DNA of 64,000 nt from Oceanobacter sp045430275 (GTDB lineage: Bacteria; Pseudomonadota; Gammaproteobacteria; Pseudomonadales; Oceanobacteraceae). A model generated the notes under the pieces. It worked only from the letters and a program-made list of their open reading frames with translations, did no database searches and was not told where the DNA came from. The DNA lies in contig JAILXU010000007.1 in the NCBI GenBank assembly GCA_045430275.1, positions 1 to 64,000 on the forward strand, read 5' to 3'. Shown piece by piece: positions 49,965 through 59,669 of the stretch (positions are counted from its first letter, which is position 1; every line of letters begins with the position of its first letter). The position numbers and the translations under genes were made by a program.

Positions 49965-52895
49965 ATGACTCAAGCCCCGTCACTGCATCAACTGGAACAA
50001 CGCGACAACTTTGTCGGTCGCCATATCGCCTCGGACGGTACCGGCCTGGACAACAACGAAACCGCCTCCATGCTGCACGCCGTCGGCGCTGAGACTCTGG
50101 ACGCCCTGACTGCCGACATCGTCCCGGCTGACCTGCTGCGCGAGCCGTTTCTGAACATCGCCGACAGTAAAACCGAATTCGAGGCGTTGTCGTACCTGCG
50201 CTCGCTGGCCCACCGCAACAAGGTCTTCAAGAGCTACATCGGTCTGGGTTACCACGACACCATCATTCCGCCGGTCATCCTGCGCAATGTGATGGAAAAT
50301 CCGGGTTGGTATACCGCCTACACGCCGTACCAACCAGAAATCGCCCAAGGCCGTCTGGAAGCACTGCTGAACTTCCAGCAAATGGTCATCGACATGACCG
50401 GCATGGAACTGGCCAACGCCTCACTGCTCGACGAAGGCACCGCTGCCGCCGAAGCCATGGCAATGGCCAAGCGTTCGGTGCGCAAGAACAAGTCCAACAC
50501 CTTCTTTATTGATGAAAACTGCCTGCCTCAGACCATCGACGTGGTTGCTACTCGCGCTGAAGCCTTTGGCTGGAATGTACAGGTTGGCCCCGCCGACACT
50601 GCCGCAGACGCCGACGTTTTCGGTGCCCTGTTCCAGTATCCGGGCAAAAACGGTGACGTGCGTGACTTCACCGACATCATCGCCGCCCTGCACGACAAAA
50701 ACGCACTGGCCGTGGTCGCCAGTGATCTGATGGCGCTGGTGGCACTGAAATCACCCGGCGAAATGGGCGCGGACATCGTACTGGGTAACGCTCAGCACTT
50801 CGGCGTACCAATGGGCTTTGGTGGCCCGCACGCGGCATTCTTCGCCACCCGTGACAGCTTCAAGCGTGCCATTCCGGGTCGTATTATCGGTGTTTCCATC
50901 GACGCTCAGGGCAATCCGGCATTGCGCATGGCATTGCAAACCCGTGAGCAGCACATCCGCCGTGAGAAAGCCAACTCCAACATCTGTACCGCTCAGGTGC
51001 TGCTGGCCAATCTGTCGTCTTTCTATGCCGTTTACCACGGCCCGATTGGCCTGAAGACCATCGCTGCACGCATTCACCGCCTGACCGACATTCTGGCGTC
51101 CGGCCTATCCTCCAGCGCAGGCGTTGAGGTGGTGAACGCCAACTGGTTCGATACTCTGACGCTGAAAGTCGACGACCGCAGCGCCGTTCTGGCACGTGCA
51201 GAAGCGGCAGAAATCAACCTGCGTGACGACGCCGAGCTGCTGGGCACAGACACACTGGGCGTTTCCCTGAGCGAGAAAACCACCGCCGACGACGTACAAC
51301 AACTGTTCGACGTGCTGCTGGGCGAACACCACGGCCTCGATGTGTACGAGCTGGATGCCCGCGTGGTCGCTTCACTGGCCAACGAAGGCGCAGGCTCTAT
51401 TCCGGCGGAACTGGCGCGTACTTCCGAGTTCCTGACGCACCCGACCTTCAACCGCTACCACACCGAGCACGAGATGCTCCGCTACATCAAGGGTCTGGAA
51501 TCAAAAGATCTGGCCATGAACCACAGCATGATCACGCTGGGTTCCTGCACAATGAAGCTGAATGCCACCACCGAGATGATCCCGGTGACCTGGCCGGAAT
51601 TTGCCAACATCCACCCGTTCGCCCCGGCCTCTCAGACCGAGGGTTATCAGAAGATGATCAACGAACTGGATGACTACCTCAAGACCGTTACCGGCTTCCC
51701 GGCCATCTGTATGCAGCCGAACTCCGGCGCGCAGGGTGAATACGCTGGTCTGCTGGCGATCAAGAACTACCACGAGAGCCGTGGCGAAGGGCATCGTAAC
51801 GTCTGCCTGATTCCACGCTCTGCTCACGGCACCAACCCGGCATCGGCGCAAATGGCCTCCATGCGCGTGGTGGTGACCAACTGCGACGAACACGGCAACG
51901 TTGATTTCGACGACCTGAAGCAAAAGGCCGAAGAACTGAGCGACCAGCTGTCTTGCCTGATGCTGACCTACCCATCGACCCACGGCGTGTACGAAGAAGG
52001 CGTGCGTGAAATCTGCGACCTGATTCACCAGCACGGCGGTCAGGTGTATATGGACGGTGCCAACCTCAACGCTCAGGTTGGCCTGACCCAGCCGGGTCAT
52101 ATCGGCGCGGACGTGACCCATATGAACCTGCACAAAACCTTCGCCATCCCACACGGTGGCGGTGGCCCTGGCATGGGGCCAATTGGTGTGGCCGAGCATC
52201 TGGCTCCGTTCGTTGCCAACCACGCGGTACGCCCGATCAACAACGCCGCCAAGGGCAATGGCGCGGTATCCGCAGCGCCTTATGGCTCCGCCAGCATCCT
52301 GCCCATCAGCTGGATGTACATCACCCTGATGGGTGGCAATGGCCTGCGACTGGCGACCCAGAACGCCCTGCTGAAAGCCAACTACCTGGCCAAGCGACTG
52401 GCGGATCACTACCCGATTCTGTACACCGGCCAGAACGGTCGCGTGGCGCACGAGTGCATCGTCGACCTGCGCCCGATCAAGGCTGACACTGGCATCACCG
52501 AAGTCGATATCGCCAAGCGCCTGATGGACTACGGCTTCCACGCTCCGACCATGTCCTTCCCGGTGGCGGGCACCTTTATGATCGAGCCGACTGAATCGGA
52601 ATCCAAAGCCGAAATCGACCGCTTCGCCGACGCCATGATTGCCATCAAAGGCGAGATTGACGCCGTCACCAACGGCCAGCTCGACGCCGACAACAACCCG
52701 CTGAAAAACGCCCCACACACCGCCACCGTGATTGCTGGTGACTGGGAACGTCCGTACAGCCGCCAGCTGGCGGCCTACCCGACCCAGAACCTCGGCGCTC
52801 ACAAATTCTGGCCATCCGTGGGCCGTATCGACGACGTTTACGGCGACCGCAACCTGATCTGCTCCTGCCCGGCGATTGAGAACTACGAGGACTAA
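49965..52895 (+). CDS. gcvP: Glycine dehydrogenase (decarboxylating), P-protein
   Basis: A 976-residue full-length, single-chain P-protein that decarboxylates glycine with PLP and loads the H-protein. The N-terminal half (FVGRHI..., YIGLGYHDTIIPPVILRNVMENPGWYTAYTPYQPEIAQGRLE) is the non-catalytic homologous half. The C-terminal half has the PLP lysine Lys724 in MNLHKTFAIPHGGGGPGMGP. TEMIPVTWPEFANIHPFAP is also typical. It is the last gene of the operon, followed by a strong terminator. Confidence 0.97.
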   Translation: MTQAPSLHQLEQRDNFVGRHIASDGTGLDNNETASMLHAVGAETLDALTADIVPADLLREPFLNIADSKTEFEALSYLRSLAHRNKVFKSYIGLGYHDTIIPPVILRNVMENPGWYTAYTPYQPEIAQGRLEALLNFQQMVIDMTGMELANASLLDEGTAAAEAMAMAKRSVRKNKSNTFFIDENCLPQTIDVVATRAEAFGWNVQVGPADTAADADVFGALFQYPGKNGDVRDFTDIIAALHDKNALAVVASDLMALVALKSPGEMGADIVLGNAQHFGVPMGFGGPHAAFFATRDSFKRAIPGRIIGVSIDAQGNPALRMALQTREQHIRREKANSNICTAQVLLANLSSFYAVYHGPIGLKTIAARIHRLTDILASGLSSSAGVEVVNANWFDTLTLKVDDRSAVLARAEAAEINLRDDAELLGTDTLGVSLSEKTTADDVQQLFDVLLGEHHGLDVYELDARVVASLANEGAGSIPAELARTSEFLTHPTFNRYHTEHEMLRYIKGLESKDLAMNHSMITLGSCTMKLNATTEMIPVTWPEFANIHPFAPASQTEGYQKMINELDDYLKTVTGFPAICMQPNSGAQGEYAGLLAIKNYHESRGEGHRNVCLIPRSAHGTNPASAQMASMRVVVTNCDEHGNVDFDDLKQKAEELSDQLSCLMLTYPSTHGVYEEGVREICDLIHQHGGQVYMDGANLNAQVGLTQPGHIGADVTHMNLHKTFAIPHGGGGPGMGPIGVAEHLAPFVANHAVRPINNAAKGNGAVSAAPYGSASILPISWMYITLMGGNGLRLATQNALLKANYLAKRLADHYPILYTGQNGRVAHECIVDLRPIKADTGITEVDIAKRLMDYGFHAPTMSFPVAGTFMIEPTESESKAEIDRFADAMIAIKGEIDAVTNGQLDADNNPLKNAPHTATVIAGDWERPYSRQLAAYPTQNLGAHKFWPSVGRIDDVYGDRNLICSCPAIENYED

Positions 52896-52916
52896 ACGCC
52901 TCGCTTAATCACCAGA

Positions 52917-52951
52917 AACAACAAAGCCCGCGCTTGCGGGCTTTGTTGTTT
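52917..52951 (+). terminator. Rho-independent terminator after gcvP
   Basis: Arms ACAACAAAGCCCGC/GCGGGCTTTGTTGT with a 4-base loop, ending in six T. Confidence 0.9.
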
Positions 52952-52981
52952 TTTGTCTTGCTGATTCCGCCCATTACCCAT

Positions 52982-53308
52982 CTCGTTCCCACGCTCCTGC
53001 GTGGGAATGCAGCGGATCATCAGGCTCCCACGCAGGAGCATGGGAGCCAGTGTAAATTGGCTATGTCTTCTCGTTCCCACGCTCCCGCGTGGGAATGCAA
53101 CTTTCTCTTCCTTTCGATTACCGCTCGGAAACATAAAGGCTATCTGTACACTTCAGCCCCACTGGCTTTTATCAACTGGCAGCGGCCCAGCCTTCGGCTC
53201 CCACGCAGGAGCATGGGAGCCAGTGTAAATTAGCTATATCTGCTCGTTCCCACGCTCCCGCGTGGGAATGCAACGGATCATCAGGCTACCACGCAGAGCG
53301 CGGGAGTC
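52982..53308. repeat. REP/BIME-like palindrome cluster (six units)
   Basis: Two palindrome types alternate. Type 1 is TTCCCACGC-TCCT/CCCG-GCGTGGGAA (52982-53009, 53070-53097, 53243-53270). Type 2 is GGCTCCCA...TGGGAGCC (53023-53048, 53196-53221, and a worn copy at 53284-53308). A longer unit of about 80 bp including type 2, a linker with GTGTAAATT and type 1 is repeated at 53023-53101 and 53196-53274. They flank the RAYT gene. The only other content of this 436-bp gene-free stretch is the gcvP terminator. Confidence 0.88.
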
Positions 53309-53331
53309 AGTTGGAAGACTATTCACACACG

Positions 53332-53874
53332 TCAACCCCACCAGCTCTTATCCACCGGCAGCAGTCCATCAACACCCGTGTAGTCACGCGCACTGGAATA
53401 ACGCCAGTGCTCCGGTTGCTCAATATACCCGCGTTTCACCGGATTTTGATGTATATAGTCAATCTTCTGGCGCATCATTTCCAAGCTGCTGATCCACTCC
53501 GGGTGAACACCCTCCTGCCAGAGCTGCCATGGCCTGTCTGTTTTATGTGCCAGCTTGAGTTGCTGAAACTGGTTAAGCAGCGTCACGGCCCTTTGTTGCT
53601 TCAGATACGCCAGCAACTGCCGCGCAGTAAATGATTTGAATCGGGCAATATCCCTATCAAGCTGCGGACTTTGGGCAATCAGGTGCACATGATTTTCAAG
53701 AATCACCCAGGCATGGAGCCGGAATTCCTGCTGCATCAAAAAGCGAAATGAATCCAGCAGGATTTGCACCGTCTCCGGGCGGGTAAAAACGGGAAGCCAG
53801 CCTTGTACGGTGAGCGTCATAAAATGCGGCTGGTCAGGATAGATAAAATGATAACGACTGCGACCCATCAACAT
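53332..53874 (-). CDS. REP-associated tyrosine transposase (RAYT, Y1_Tnp)
   Basis: A 180-residue single-strand DNA transposase-like protein. The HUH motif is HVHLIA (in ILENHVHLIAQ), and the catalytic tyrosine lies in KIDYIHQNPVKRGY, a diagnostic RAYT sequence; the end is HWRYSSARDY. Such proteins bind and cut REP hairpins. Here both sides carry the palindromes, three pairs on one side and one copy at 53895-53919 on the other, forming a REP-RAYT unit. The reading frame is intact. Confidence 0.9.
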   Translation of the reverse strand: MLMGRSRYHFIYPDQPHFMTLTVQGWLPVFTRPETVQILLDSFRFLMQQEFRLHAWVILENHVHLIAQSPQLDRDIARFKSFTARQLLAYLKQQRAVTLLNQFQQLKLAHKTDRPWQLWQEGVHPEWISSLEMMRQKIDYIHQNPVKRGYIEQPEHWRYSSARDYTGVDGLLPVDKSWWG

Positions 53875-53894
53875 TCCTTGTTTGGGTGAGAGAA

Positions 53895-53919
53895 GGCTCC
53901 CACGCGGAGCATGGGAACC
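53895..53919. repeat. REP-like palindrome beyond the RAYT
   Basis: GGCTCCCA...TGGGAACC is a slightly worn type-2 unit. It sits immediately upstream of the RAYT start and completes the flanking pair. Confidence 0.75.
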
Positions 53920-53951
53920 AGACGCTCATCAGAGCGGTGAGGCTGAGCCAA

Positions 53952-55037
53952 TCACTTCGCCTGACTGGTCTCCAGATAGGCTTTGGCTGAAATATCCGTC
54001 CACGCCCGCACTTTCTTCAGGTATTCCGCCTGAGATTCCACAATGCGTTTGGCCTGTTCATCCTTTTCGGTCAGCTCGGCAAGCAGCGCCTTGTTAGCCT
54101 CTCGCATGGCGTCCATCACGTCTTCGGGGAAGTCGCGTACTTTGATGTTCGGATTCTCTTTCAGCATTGTGTCCCACGCTTGCGCGTTGGCATCGACGGC
54201 TTGCACGTACATATCAAACGCGGCCACGCGGAAGGCGGTTTCCAGAATCACTTGTAGGTCTTTTGGTAGTGAGTCCCACTTGCGCTTGTTCACCAGAAAC
54301 TGGGTTTCAGAACCCGGCTCATGCCATGCGGTGTAGTAGTACGGAGCGACTTTCTGGAAGCCCATGCGCAGGTCAAAAGCCGGGCCAACCCATTCAAGGG
54401 CGTCGATGGTGCCGCGCTCCAGTGATGTAAACAGTTCACCCGGCGGGATGTTGGTCGGGCTGGCTCCAACGCGAGCAAAAACTTCACCGGCAAATCCGGG
54501 AATACGCATTTTCAGGCCCTGAAGATCGGCCAGCGATTTGATTTCTTTCTTGAACCAGCCGCCCATCTGGATATCGGAGTTACCGCCCGGAAACGACAGC
54601 AGATTGTGCGGTGCGTACACCTCCTGCATCAGTTCCATACCACCCCCACGGTAGAACCAGGCGTACTGTTCAGTGCTCATCATCCCGAAGGGCATGGAAG
54701 AAAAGAACAGTGTATTGGGCACCTTGCCCTTCCAGTAATAGGAGCTGGAATGACCGAGATCGTACTGACCGGCCTTGACCATATCGAACACACCAAACGG
54801 CGCTTTGTGTTTGTTGGATGAGTCAATCCGAATTTCCAGACGACCGTTAGACATCTCGTTCGCCAGCCGCGCCATGTTCTTGCTGGCATCGCCCAGAATC
54901 GGCGTTCCGGTTCCCCAGGTTTCAGCCAATTTGAGTCGATACACCTTGTCGGCAGCGTTAGCCGACAGAGACACAACCGTGACCGCCGCCAGGCTGACCG
55001 CTTGCAAAAATCGCGTGATGTTCTTTTTGTTTTCCAT
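53952..55037 (-). CDS. Orphan TRAP-type solute-binding protein (DctP family)
   Basis: A 361-residue periplasmic binding protein with a signal peptide (cut near ANA|AD). It aligns along its length with the protein at 30175-31257: LKLAETWGTGTPILG, KAGQYDLGHSSSYYWKGK, LQGLKMRIPGFAGEV, DALEWVGPAFDLRMGF. Arg in KMRIPG is the expected carboxylate contact. No DctQ/DctM genes are near, and here no kinase either. It may serve the same kinase in trans or a distant transporter. The substrate is unknown. Confidence 0.85.
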   Translation of the reverse strand: MENKKNITRFLQAVSLAAVTVVSLSANAADKVYRLKLAETWGTGTPILGDASKNMARLANEMSNGRLEIRIDSSNKHKAPFGVFDMVKAGQYDLGHSSSYYWKGKVPNTLFFSSMPFGMMSTEQYAWFYRGGGMELMQEVYAPHNLLSFPGGNSDIQMGGWFKKEIKSLADLQGLKMRIPGFAGEVFARVGASPTNIPPGELFTSLERGTIDALEWVGPAFDLRMGFQKVAPYYYTAWHEPGSETQFLVNKRKWDSLPKDLQVILETAFRVAAFDMYVQAVDANAQAWDTMLKENPNIKVRDFPEDVMDAMREANKALLAELTEKDEQAKRIVESQAEYLKKVRAWTDISAKAYLETSQAK

Positions 55038-55314
55038 TATTACCTCGTGCTTTTATTGGGCATATTCTGTTCAGGTCATCCTTTGTGTTACTTGCTCTGA
55101 AAATCCAGGGTCTATCAGATGGGGGCCACTGTAACGGCTGGCGTTTCGGGATGCCATTCGGTGTGTCAAAAATATGACAGGTCGGATGACAAGCGCCCGC
55201 TCAGGGTGTCACCTCCACCAATTTGCTGTAAATTCTCGCGCTGTAACCACCAGCCTGAAGGCTGATTTTTCACTCTTTCGCTACCCCGTAGCATTTGCGT
55301 CCACAGGAGCCTTT

Positions 55315-56085
55315 ATGTCGGTGCAGAAACTCAATTATCAGGTACACGGTGAAGGCAAGCCGTTGGTAATCCTCCACGGATTGTTTGGCATGTTGCAGAA
55401 CTGGGGAGCGCAGACCAAGGCGCTGGCGGATGAGTTTCAGGTGATCACCGTGGATCTGCGCGACCATGGCCGCTCACCGCACTCCACCGATCTCAGTTAT
55501 CCGTTAATGGCGGCGGATGTTCGTCAATTGATTGCTGATCTGGGGCACGAGAAGGTCGATCTGCTGGGGCATTCAATGGGCGGCAAGGTCGCCATGCAGT
55601 TGGCGTGTGAGCCAGACTCCCCCATCGACAAGCTGATCGTAGCGGATATTGCGCCCGTCGCTTACGACGACCAGCACCGCACGGTATTTGCCGGGTTACA
55701 GGCCGTGGACACCAACCGCGTTCGTTCACGCCAGGAAGCCGACCATTGCATCGCCGAGCACGTGGATGACCCGTCTGTGCGCGCCTTTCTGCTGACAAAC
55801 CTGTACCGTCACGAAGGCAAATTTGCCTGGCGAGCCAACGTCGATTTGCTGTTCAGCCACTACAGCGAGATACGCAAGGCACCGGCCATGGAGCAGCCGT
55901 TTGAAGGCCCAACGCTGTTTATCAAGGGAGGAAACAGCAATTACATTCTGCCGAAGTATCAGCAGGAGATTCTGACGTGGTTCCCGAACGCTGATTACAA
56001 GATCATCGCAGGCGCAGGCCATTGGCTACACGCTGAAAAGCCAGAAATGTTCACCAGCCTGGTACGCCGTTTCCTGGCCCGATAG
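55315..56085 (+). CDS. ybfF: Alpha/beta hydrolase, YbfF-type esterase
   Basis: A 256-residue cytosolic esterase. The nucleophile elbow is LLGHSMGGKVAM (Ser in GHSMGG), the oxyanion area is VILHGLFGMLQNWG, the acid is likely in LFIKGGNSNYI, and His lies in GAGHWLHAEKPEMF. The sequence resembles E. coli YbfF, which hydrolyses short acyl esters. I start it at the ATG at 55315, as AGGAG stands upstream; an in-frame upstream extension lacks similarity. The natural substrate is unknown. Confidence 0.87.
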   Translation: MSVQKLNYQVHGEGKPLVILHGLFGMLQNWGAQTKALADEFQVITVDLRDHGRSPHSTDLSYPLMAADVRQLIADLGHEKVDLLGHSMGGKVAMQLACEPDSPIDKLIVADIAPVAYDDQHRTVFAGLQAVDTNRVRSRQEADHCIAEHVDDPSVRAFLLTNLYRHEGKFAWRANVDLLFSHYSEIRKAPAMEQPFEGPTLFIKGGNSNYILPKYQQEILTWFPNADYKIIAGAGHWLHAEKPEMFTSLVRRFLAR

Positions 56086-56360
56086 CATCAGGCTACGGAT
56101 CACAATCCGACCAAAATCCTTTGCGCTGACGCGAGTTCTGTCTGAGAATGACATCAGGGAGAACCCGTAACACTGATGTACTGTTTGCCGTGTTCAGGAA
56201 TTGAGTACGCTCCCAGTGTTGTGGTAACGACAAATTAGCCATTCGTATACATTTCCACACTTGAGATTTCATATATGGAAAATAGTATGCGTTTCAGCAC
56301 CCTCTAACGAGGGGCAGTTTAACTCCACTCACCCTACAGACAGATAATGGGACAATAACA

Positions 56361-57479
56361 ATGATCAAGAAGGAAACGATGGCGCTTGGTATGGCCGGTT
56401 CGATGTTGGTTGCCTTGTACGCTGGTATCTCCGCCACTGGCGACGATGCCGCAGAAGTAACCAGTGCCGCCCCTTCCGAAGACAAGGCTGCCGTCGAAGC
56501 AACCGTATCCAAAGCCGTAGCCGCTGAAGAAAAAGCGGCACCAAAAGCAGAAAAAACTGCCGAGAAAGCCGCTGCCGAACCAGAAACGGAAGAAGTGGCC
56601 GTAGAGACCAAAGCTGCTGTTGAAGAAGAAGTGGCTGCTGACGATGCCATCACCACCAAAGAAAGCGGCAAAGCTGACAAAACCGACGCTGAACAGGGCG
56701 GTGTTGCCAATTCCGTTATTGAAGCCCAGCGTGCCGTTCTGGCGATCAACACCAAGGGCAAGGGCTATGGCCCTCAGGCTCCACGTGACATCGACAGTGC
56801 AACCGGCACCAACCAGCACGAATTCGCGCCAGCACCGGATTACACACGCATGAACCTGTGTAACATCCACTTCCATGAAGGTGCCGAGCACAAAGGCGGC
56901 GAGTTCACCAAATACGCTGGTAACGGCGACGGCAAAGGCCACGGTTCCGGCTACCTGTACTCCGGCGAGCTGACCGCAGAGCAGAGCGCACCTCTGGAAG
57001 AAGAAGTGTGTAAGGGCAAATACGGCGGCCTGCAGTCTGGCGACACCATTGAGTTGCACTACGTACACTCCATGGCTCCAGTCAAGCCAGGTTCCGGTCT
57101 GGGTTCCTGCCTGTCCGACAGCATGATGAACCCACAACTGCGCGTTGAAACTCAGGTTTATGTCCTGACCAACGACAAGAAGGGTCTGAACTTCGCCGAG
57201 CTGACTCACTTCGAGTACACCGATGGTCTGTATCAGGCTGTCAACATCCCGAACAACACTGGCGAGCCAGTGGTTTACGCAGGTTCCACCACGGGCCCAG
57301 GCTACAACGAGAAAGCGTCCCCGTTGCTGGTTACCTGGTCAGTGCGCCCGGAAGTTGCGTTTGTGAACATCGAGACAATTGGTCAATGGTGTAACAGCAA
57401 CAACGCCTTCAAGGAAGACCACGCTCACGGCGTTCGTAACCTGGTGATCAACCCTGAGCTGCTGTCTCCTATCAAGTAA
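56361..57479 (+). CDS. Delta-class carbonic anhydrase-like protein (PF10563 type)
   Basis: A 372-residue protein. The first helix (MALGMAGSMLVALYAG) is a signal or anchor. It is followed by an Ala/Glu/Lys-rich linker to about 115. The catalytic-like domain (120-372) has NLCNIHFHEGAEHKGGEF, with His170, His172 and His177, and ELHYVHSM with His233 and His236. These match the zinc-site pattern of delta carbonic anhydrases, first known in diatoms and found in some bacteria. Cysteines (167, 217 and others) may pair. The predicted role is periplasmic CO2/bicarbonate conversion. It is a single gene with a GC-rich hairpin after it. Confidence 0.75.
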   Translation: MIKKETMALGMAGSMLVALYAGISATGDDAAEVTSAAPSEDKAAVEATVSKAVAAEEKAAPKAEKTAEKAAAEPETEEVAVETKAAVEEEVAADDAITTKESGKADKTDAEQGGVANSVIEAQRAVLAINTKGKGYGPQAPRDIDSATGTNQHEFAPAPDYTRMNLCNIHFHEGAEHKGGEFTKYAGNGDGKGHGSGYLYSGELTAEQSAPLEEEVCKGKYGGLQSGDTIELHYVHSMAPVKPGSGLGSCLSDSMMNPQLRVETQVYVLTNDKKGLNFAELTHFEYTDGLYQAVNIPNNTGEPVVYAGSTTGPGYNEKASPLLVTWSVRPEVAFVNIETIGQWCNSNNAFKEDHAHGVRNLVINPELLSPIK

Positions 57480-57498
57480 GTTCTGACACCACTCAACA

Positions 57499-57530
57499 GC
57501 CGGATGATGCTTTACAGAGCCGCATCCGGC
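57499..57530 (+). terminator. Hairpin after the carbonic anhydrase-like gene
   Basis: Arms GCCGGATG/CATCCGGC with a 16-base loop, followed by CTGTTTCCCC. The T-run is short. Confidence 0.5.
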
Positions 57531-57626
57531 CTGTTTCCCCTCCCCAAATTCAGTACTCAAGCACCATAGTGATCCGCCTGAAAACCGCTACACTCGAAAG
57601 AAACAACAAGATCAAGGTGGGGTTTT

Positions 57627-58184
57627 ATGCTGAGACACACAGGAATATCCATTCTGATTTTCTCATCGGCGCTGGTGGCCACCACCGCATCAGCCGACGT
57701 TTTAAACGGTCACAAACAGATTTTTCTGATCGACAAAAAGCAGCACGAAATTCTCATTGGCTCTATTACTTTCACGCCCTCGGATGGGCCAGTTCAGTAT
57801 TCCCTGCACATGGCACACGAACACTTCAAGGATTTCTTTCTCTCGATGAAGGAAATGAAGTGCCTCGAAGGCCCCGAGCTGATGTGTCATCTGGCCTACC
57901 CTTATCAGCAGCCCAACACCGTCACAAAAGATGACCTGAGCTGGCTATCTCATGACCTGCTGTTTATGTTCAAGAAGAAAAGCGAGTTTGGTGCCAATTT
58001 CTGGAATGGCATCTATTACGACATGCGGGTGGAGGGTGATGTGATTCGTGGTGAAGCCCAGGCCGTTGACCTGAATTTGCTGGCCTCACCACCGGATGAT
58101 CTGACGGTTCCGCCCGTCAATGAAGCCGAGCGAGACGAGATCGACCCAACGTTGCGCTGGCTACCGAATCTGGTGATTCGCTAG
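57627..58184 (+). CDS. Periplasmic protein of unknown function
   Basis: A 185-residue protein with a signal peptide (cut near ASA|DV). The mature part resembles a one-domain beta-rich protein (FLIDKKQHEILIGSITFTP; YSLHMAHEHFKDFFLSMKEMKCLEGPELMCHLAYPY), with two cysteines in CLEGPELMC that could form a disulphide. It ends with TLRWLPNLVIR. No known domain is recognised. The gene is convergent with the DUF945 gene 10 bp away. Confidence 0.65.
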   Translation: MLRHTGISILIFSSALVATTASADVLNGHKQIFLIDKKQHEILIGSITFTPSDGPVQYSLHMAHEHFKDFFLSMKEMKCLEGPELMCHLAYPYQQPNTVTKDDLSWLSHDLLFMFKKKSEFGANFWNGIYYDMRVEGDVIRGEAQAVDLNLLASPPDDLTVPPVNEAERDEIDPTLRWLPNLVIR

Positions 58185-58194
58185 CCTGCATTTT

Positions 58195-59484
58195 CTAGAG
58201 TGGCTGACCATTCAGCATCATCTGGCCATTTTTCAGTTTGAAAGACAGCGGCTGACCACTTTGCAGCAACCCCATCAGCATCGGGTGCATCGGCCCGATC
58301 ATCATTGCCGCTTGCGGGCCAAATGAGGTGTCCAGACTGGCGTCCACTGCCGACATCAACACCTGTTGATCCGGTTCAGACTGGCTGGCGATCAGCCCTG
58401 AAAAATATTTCTCCGGCAATCTGTCGGCTTGCAAAGTCACCTTGCCACTGGCGTCCACAAAGCGCTGGCCGTTCATATCGAACTGCATTTGCTCAATCTG
58501 AAGATACGGTGACGGAGCAACCAGAGCATCAACATGTTCCTGCAAGTACGACGTCAGATCCGCCATCAGCGCATCCGGGTCAGCGCTTTGATCAATCTGT
58601 TCGGCTTTTTGAATGACTTCTTTCAGAATGGCACCATCCACGCCTCCGGTACTCGCCTTGAGGCTCACATCCGACACCGCGCCCATCATGCTGGTGGCAG
58701 AGGCCAGCGTCAGTTCCAGTGAACCCGATGCTTCCTCACCCACATCCGACGACATGTTCAGCGCCGCTTTCTCCAGATTGAAGCGACTCACCAGCCCCTT
58801 CCCCTGGTTGTCGATTTTATCGACACTGACGGTCATACTGCCTTTCACCACCGACTGACTGCCCTGATACGCCTGTGCCAGACGAATATTCTCAACGTGG
58901 GTTTTGCCGTTGGGGTGAGTGATGTCCAACGCTGGAATCAGCGCATCGGTGGTGTAGTCGCCAAACAGGCTACCGTCTTCAAAGCCCTTGGTGATTACAT
59001 CAATCGGAAATGCTGACATGGTTACGACCACGCCCTTGTCACCCGTGCCGTTCACGGCCGGTATCAGCATTTGTCCTTGGCTGCCCTGGGTATCGGCCGT
59101 ACCAACAAAACGAATAGCCTGTCCCTGGAACAACTCGTCATTCAGAGAGAATGTCTCATCGCCCTTCACCGTCAGCTCCGGCATTACAAATTCATAAGCG
59201 ATGCCACTGATCACGTTGTGATCAATGCGGTAATCCACCTGTATTTCCACCAGAGCATCTGGAAATTCTGACTGAACCACCAGCGTGCCGTTGCTATTGA
59301 GGTAGCCATGGTTTTGCTCACGCGGCTCAACCGTCACCGGCACACCCAGTTGTTTTGACCAGCGCTGACTGTTCGTTGCCGCCGTCAGCTCCTGTTCAAC
59401 GTGCTGATTGAGCGTGTGCTGCGCGTACGCAGCGCCACCCGCCGCCAGGGCCACACCGGCACCGATGATCAGTGTTTTGTTCAT
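58195..59484 (-). CDS. DUF945 (YdgA-like) periplasmic/inner-membrane protein
   Basis: A 429-residue protein with an N-terminal helix (LIIGAGVALAAGGAAYAQHTLNQHVEQEL) and the YdgA/DUF945 pattern. It has a repeated beta-rich body: DALVEIQVDYRIDHNVISG, GLVSRFNLEKAALNMSSD, YLQIEQMQFDMNGQRFVDASGKVTLQAD. The family is related to outer-membrane AsmA-like or bacterial YdgA proteins and has no fixed function. It is a single gene, convergent with the preceding periplasmic gene. Confidence 0.82.
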   Translation of the reverse strand: MNKTLIIGAGVALAAGGAAYAQHTLNQHVEQELTAATNSQRWSKQLGVPVTVEPREQNHGYLNSNGTLVVQSEFPDALVEIQVDYRIDHNVISGIAYEFVMPELTVKGDETFSLNDELFQGQAIRFVGTADTQGSQGQMLIPAVNGTGDKGVVVTMSAFPIDVITKGFEDGSLFGDYTTDALIPALDITHPNGKTHVENIRLAQAYQGSQSVVKGSMTVSVDKIDNQGKGLVSRFNLEKAALNMSSDVGEEASGSLELTLASATSMMGAVSDVSLKASTGGVDGAILKEVIQKAEQIDQSADPDALMADLTSYLQEHVDALVAPSPYLQIEQMQFDMNGQRFVDASGKVTLQADRLPEKYFSGLIASQSEPDQQVLMSAVDASLDTSFGPQAAMMIGPMHPMLMGLLQSGQPLSFKLKNGQMMLNGQPL

Positions 59485-59669
59485 ATGCTTTCACCTTCCT
59501 TTGGAATGAATACACAGACGGGAACCTTTGAATGCACTTATGGGTGCACTTCCAGTCTGTTACAAGAGCACCGGATGGTCGCAGCCTTTGGCCATTGTGT
59601 CCAATCAGCGACGGCTTATTCCGTTTTGTTCTACACTAGTCCACCTTCCCCACCGTTCAGGAACGATTT

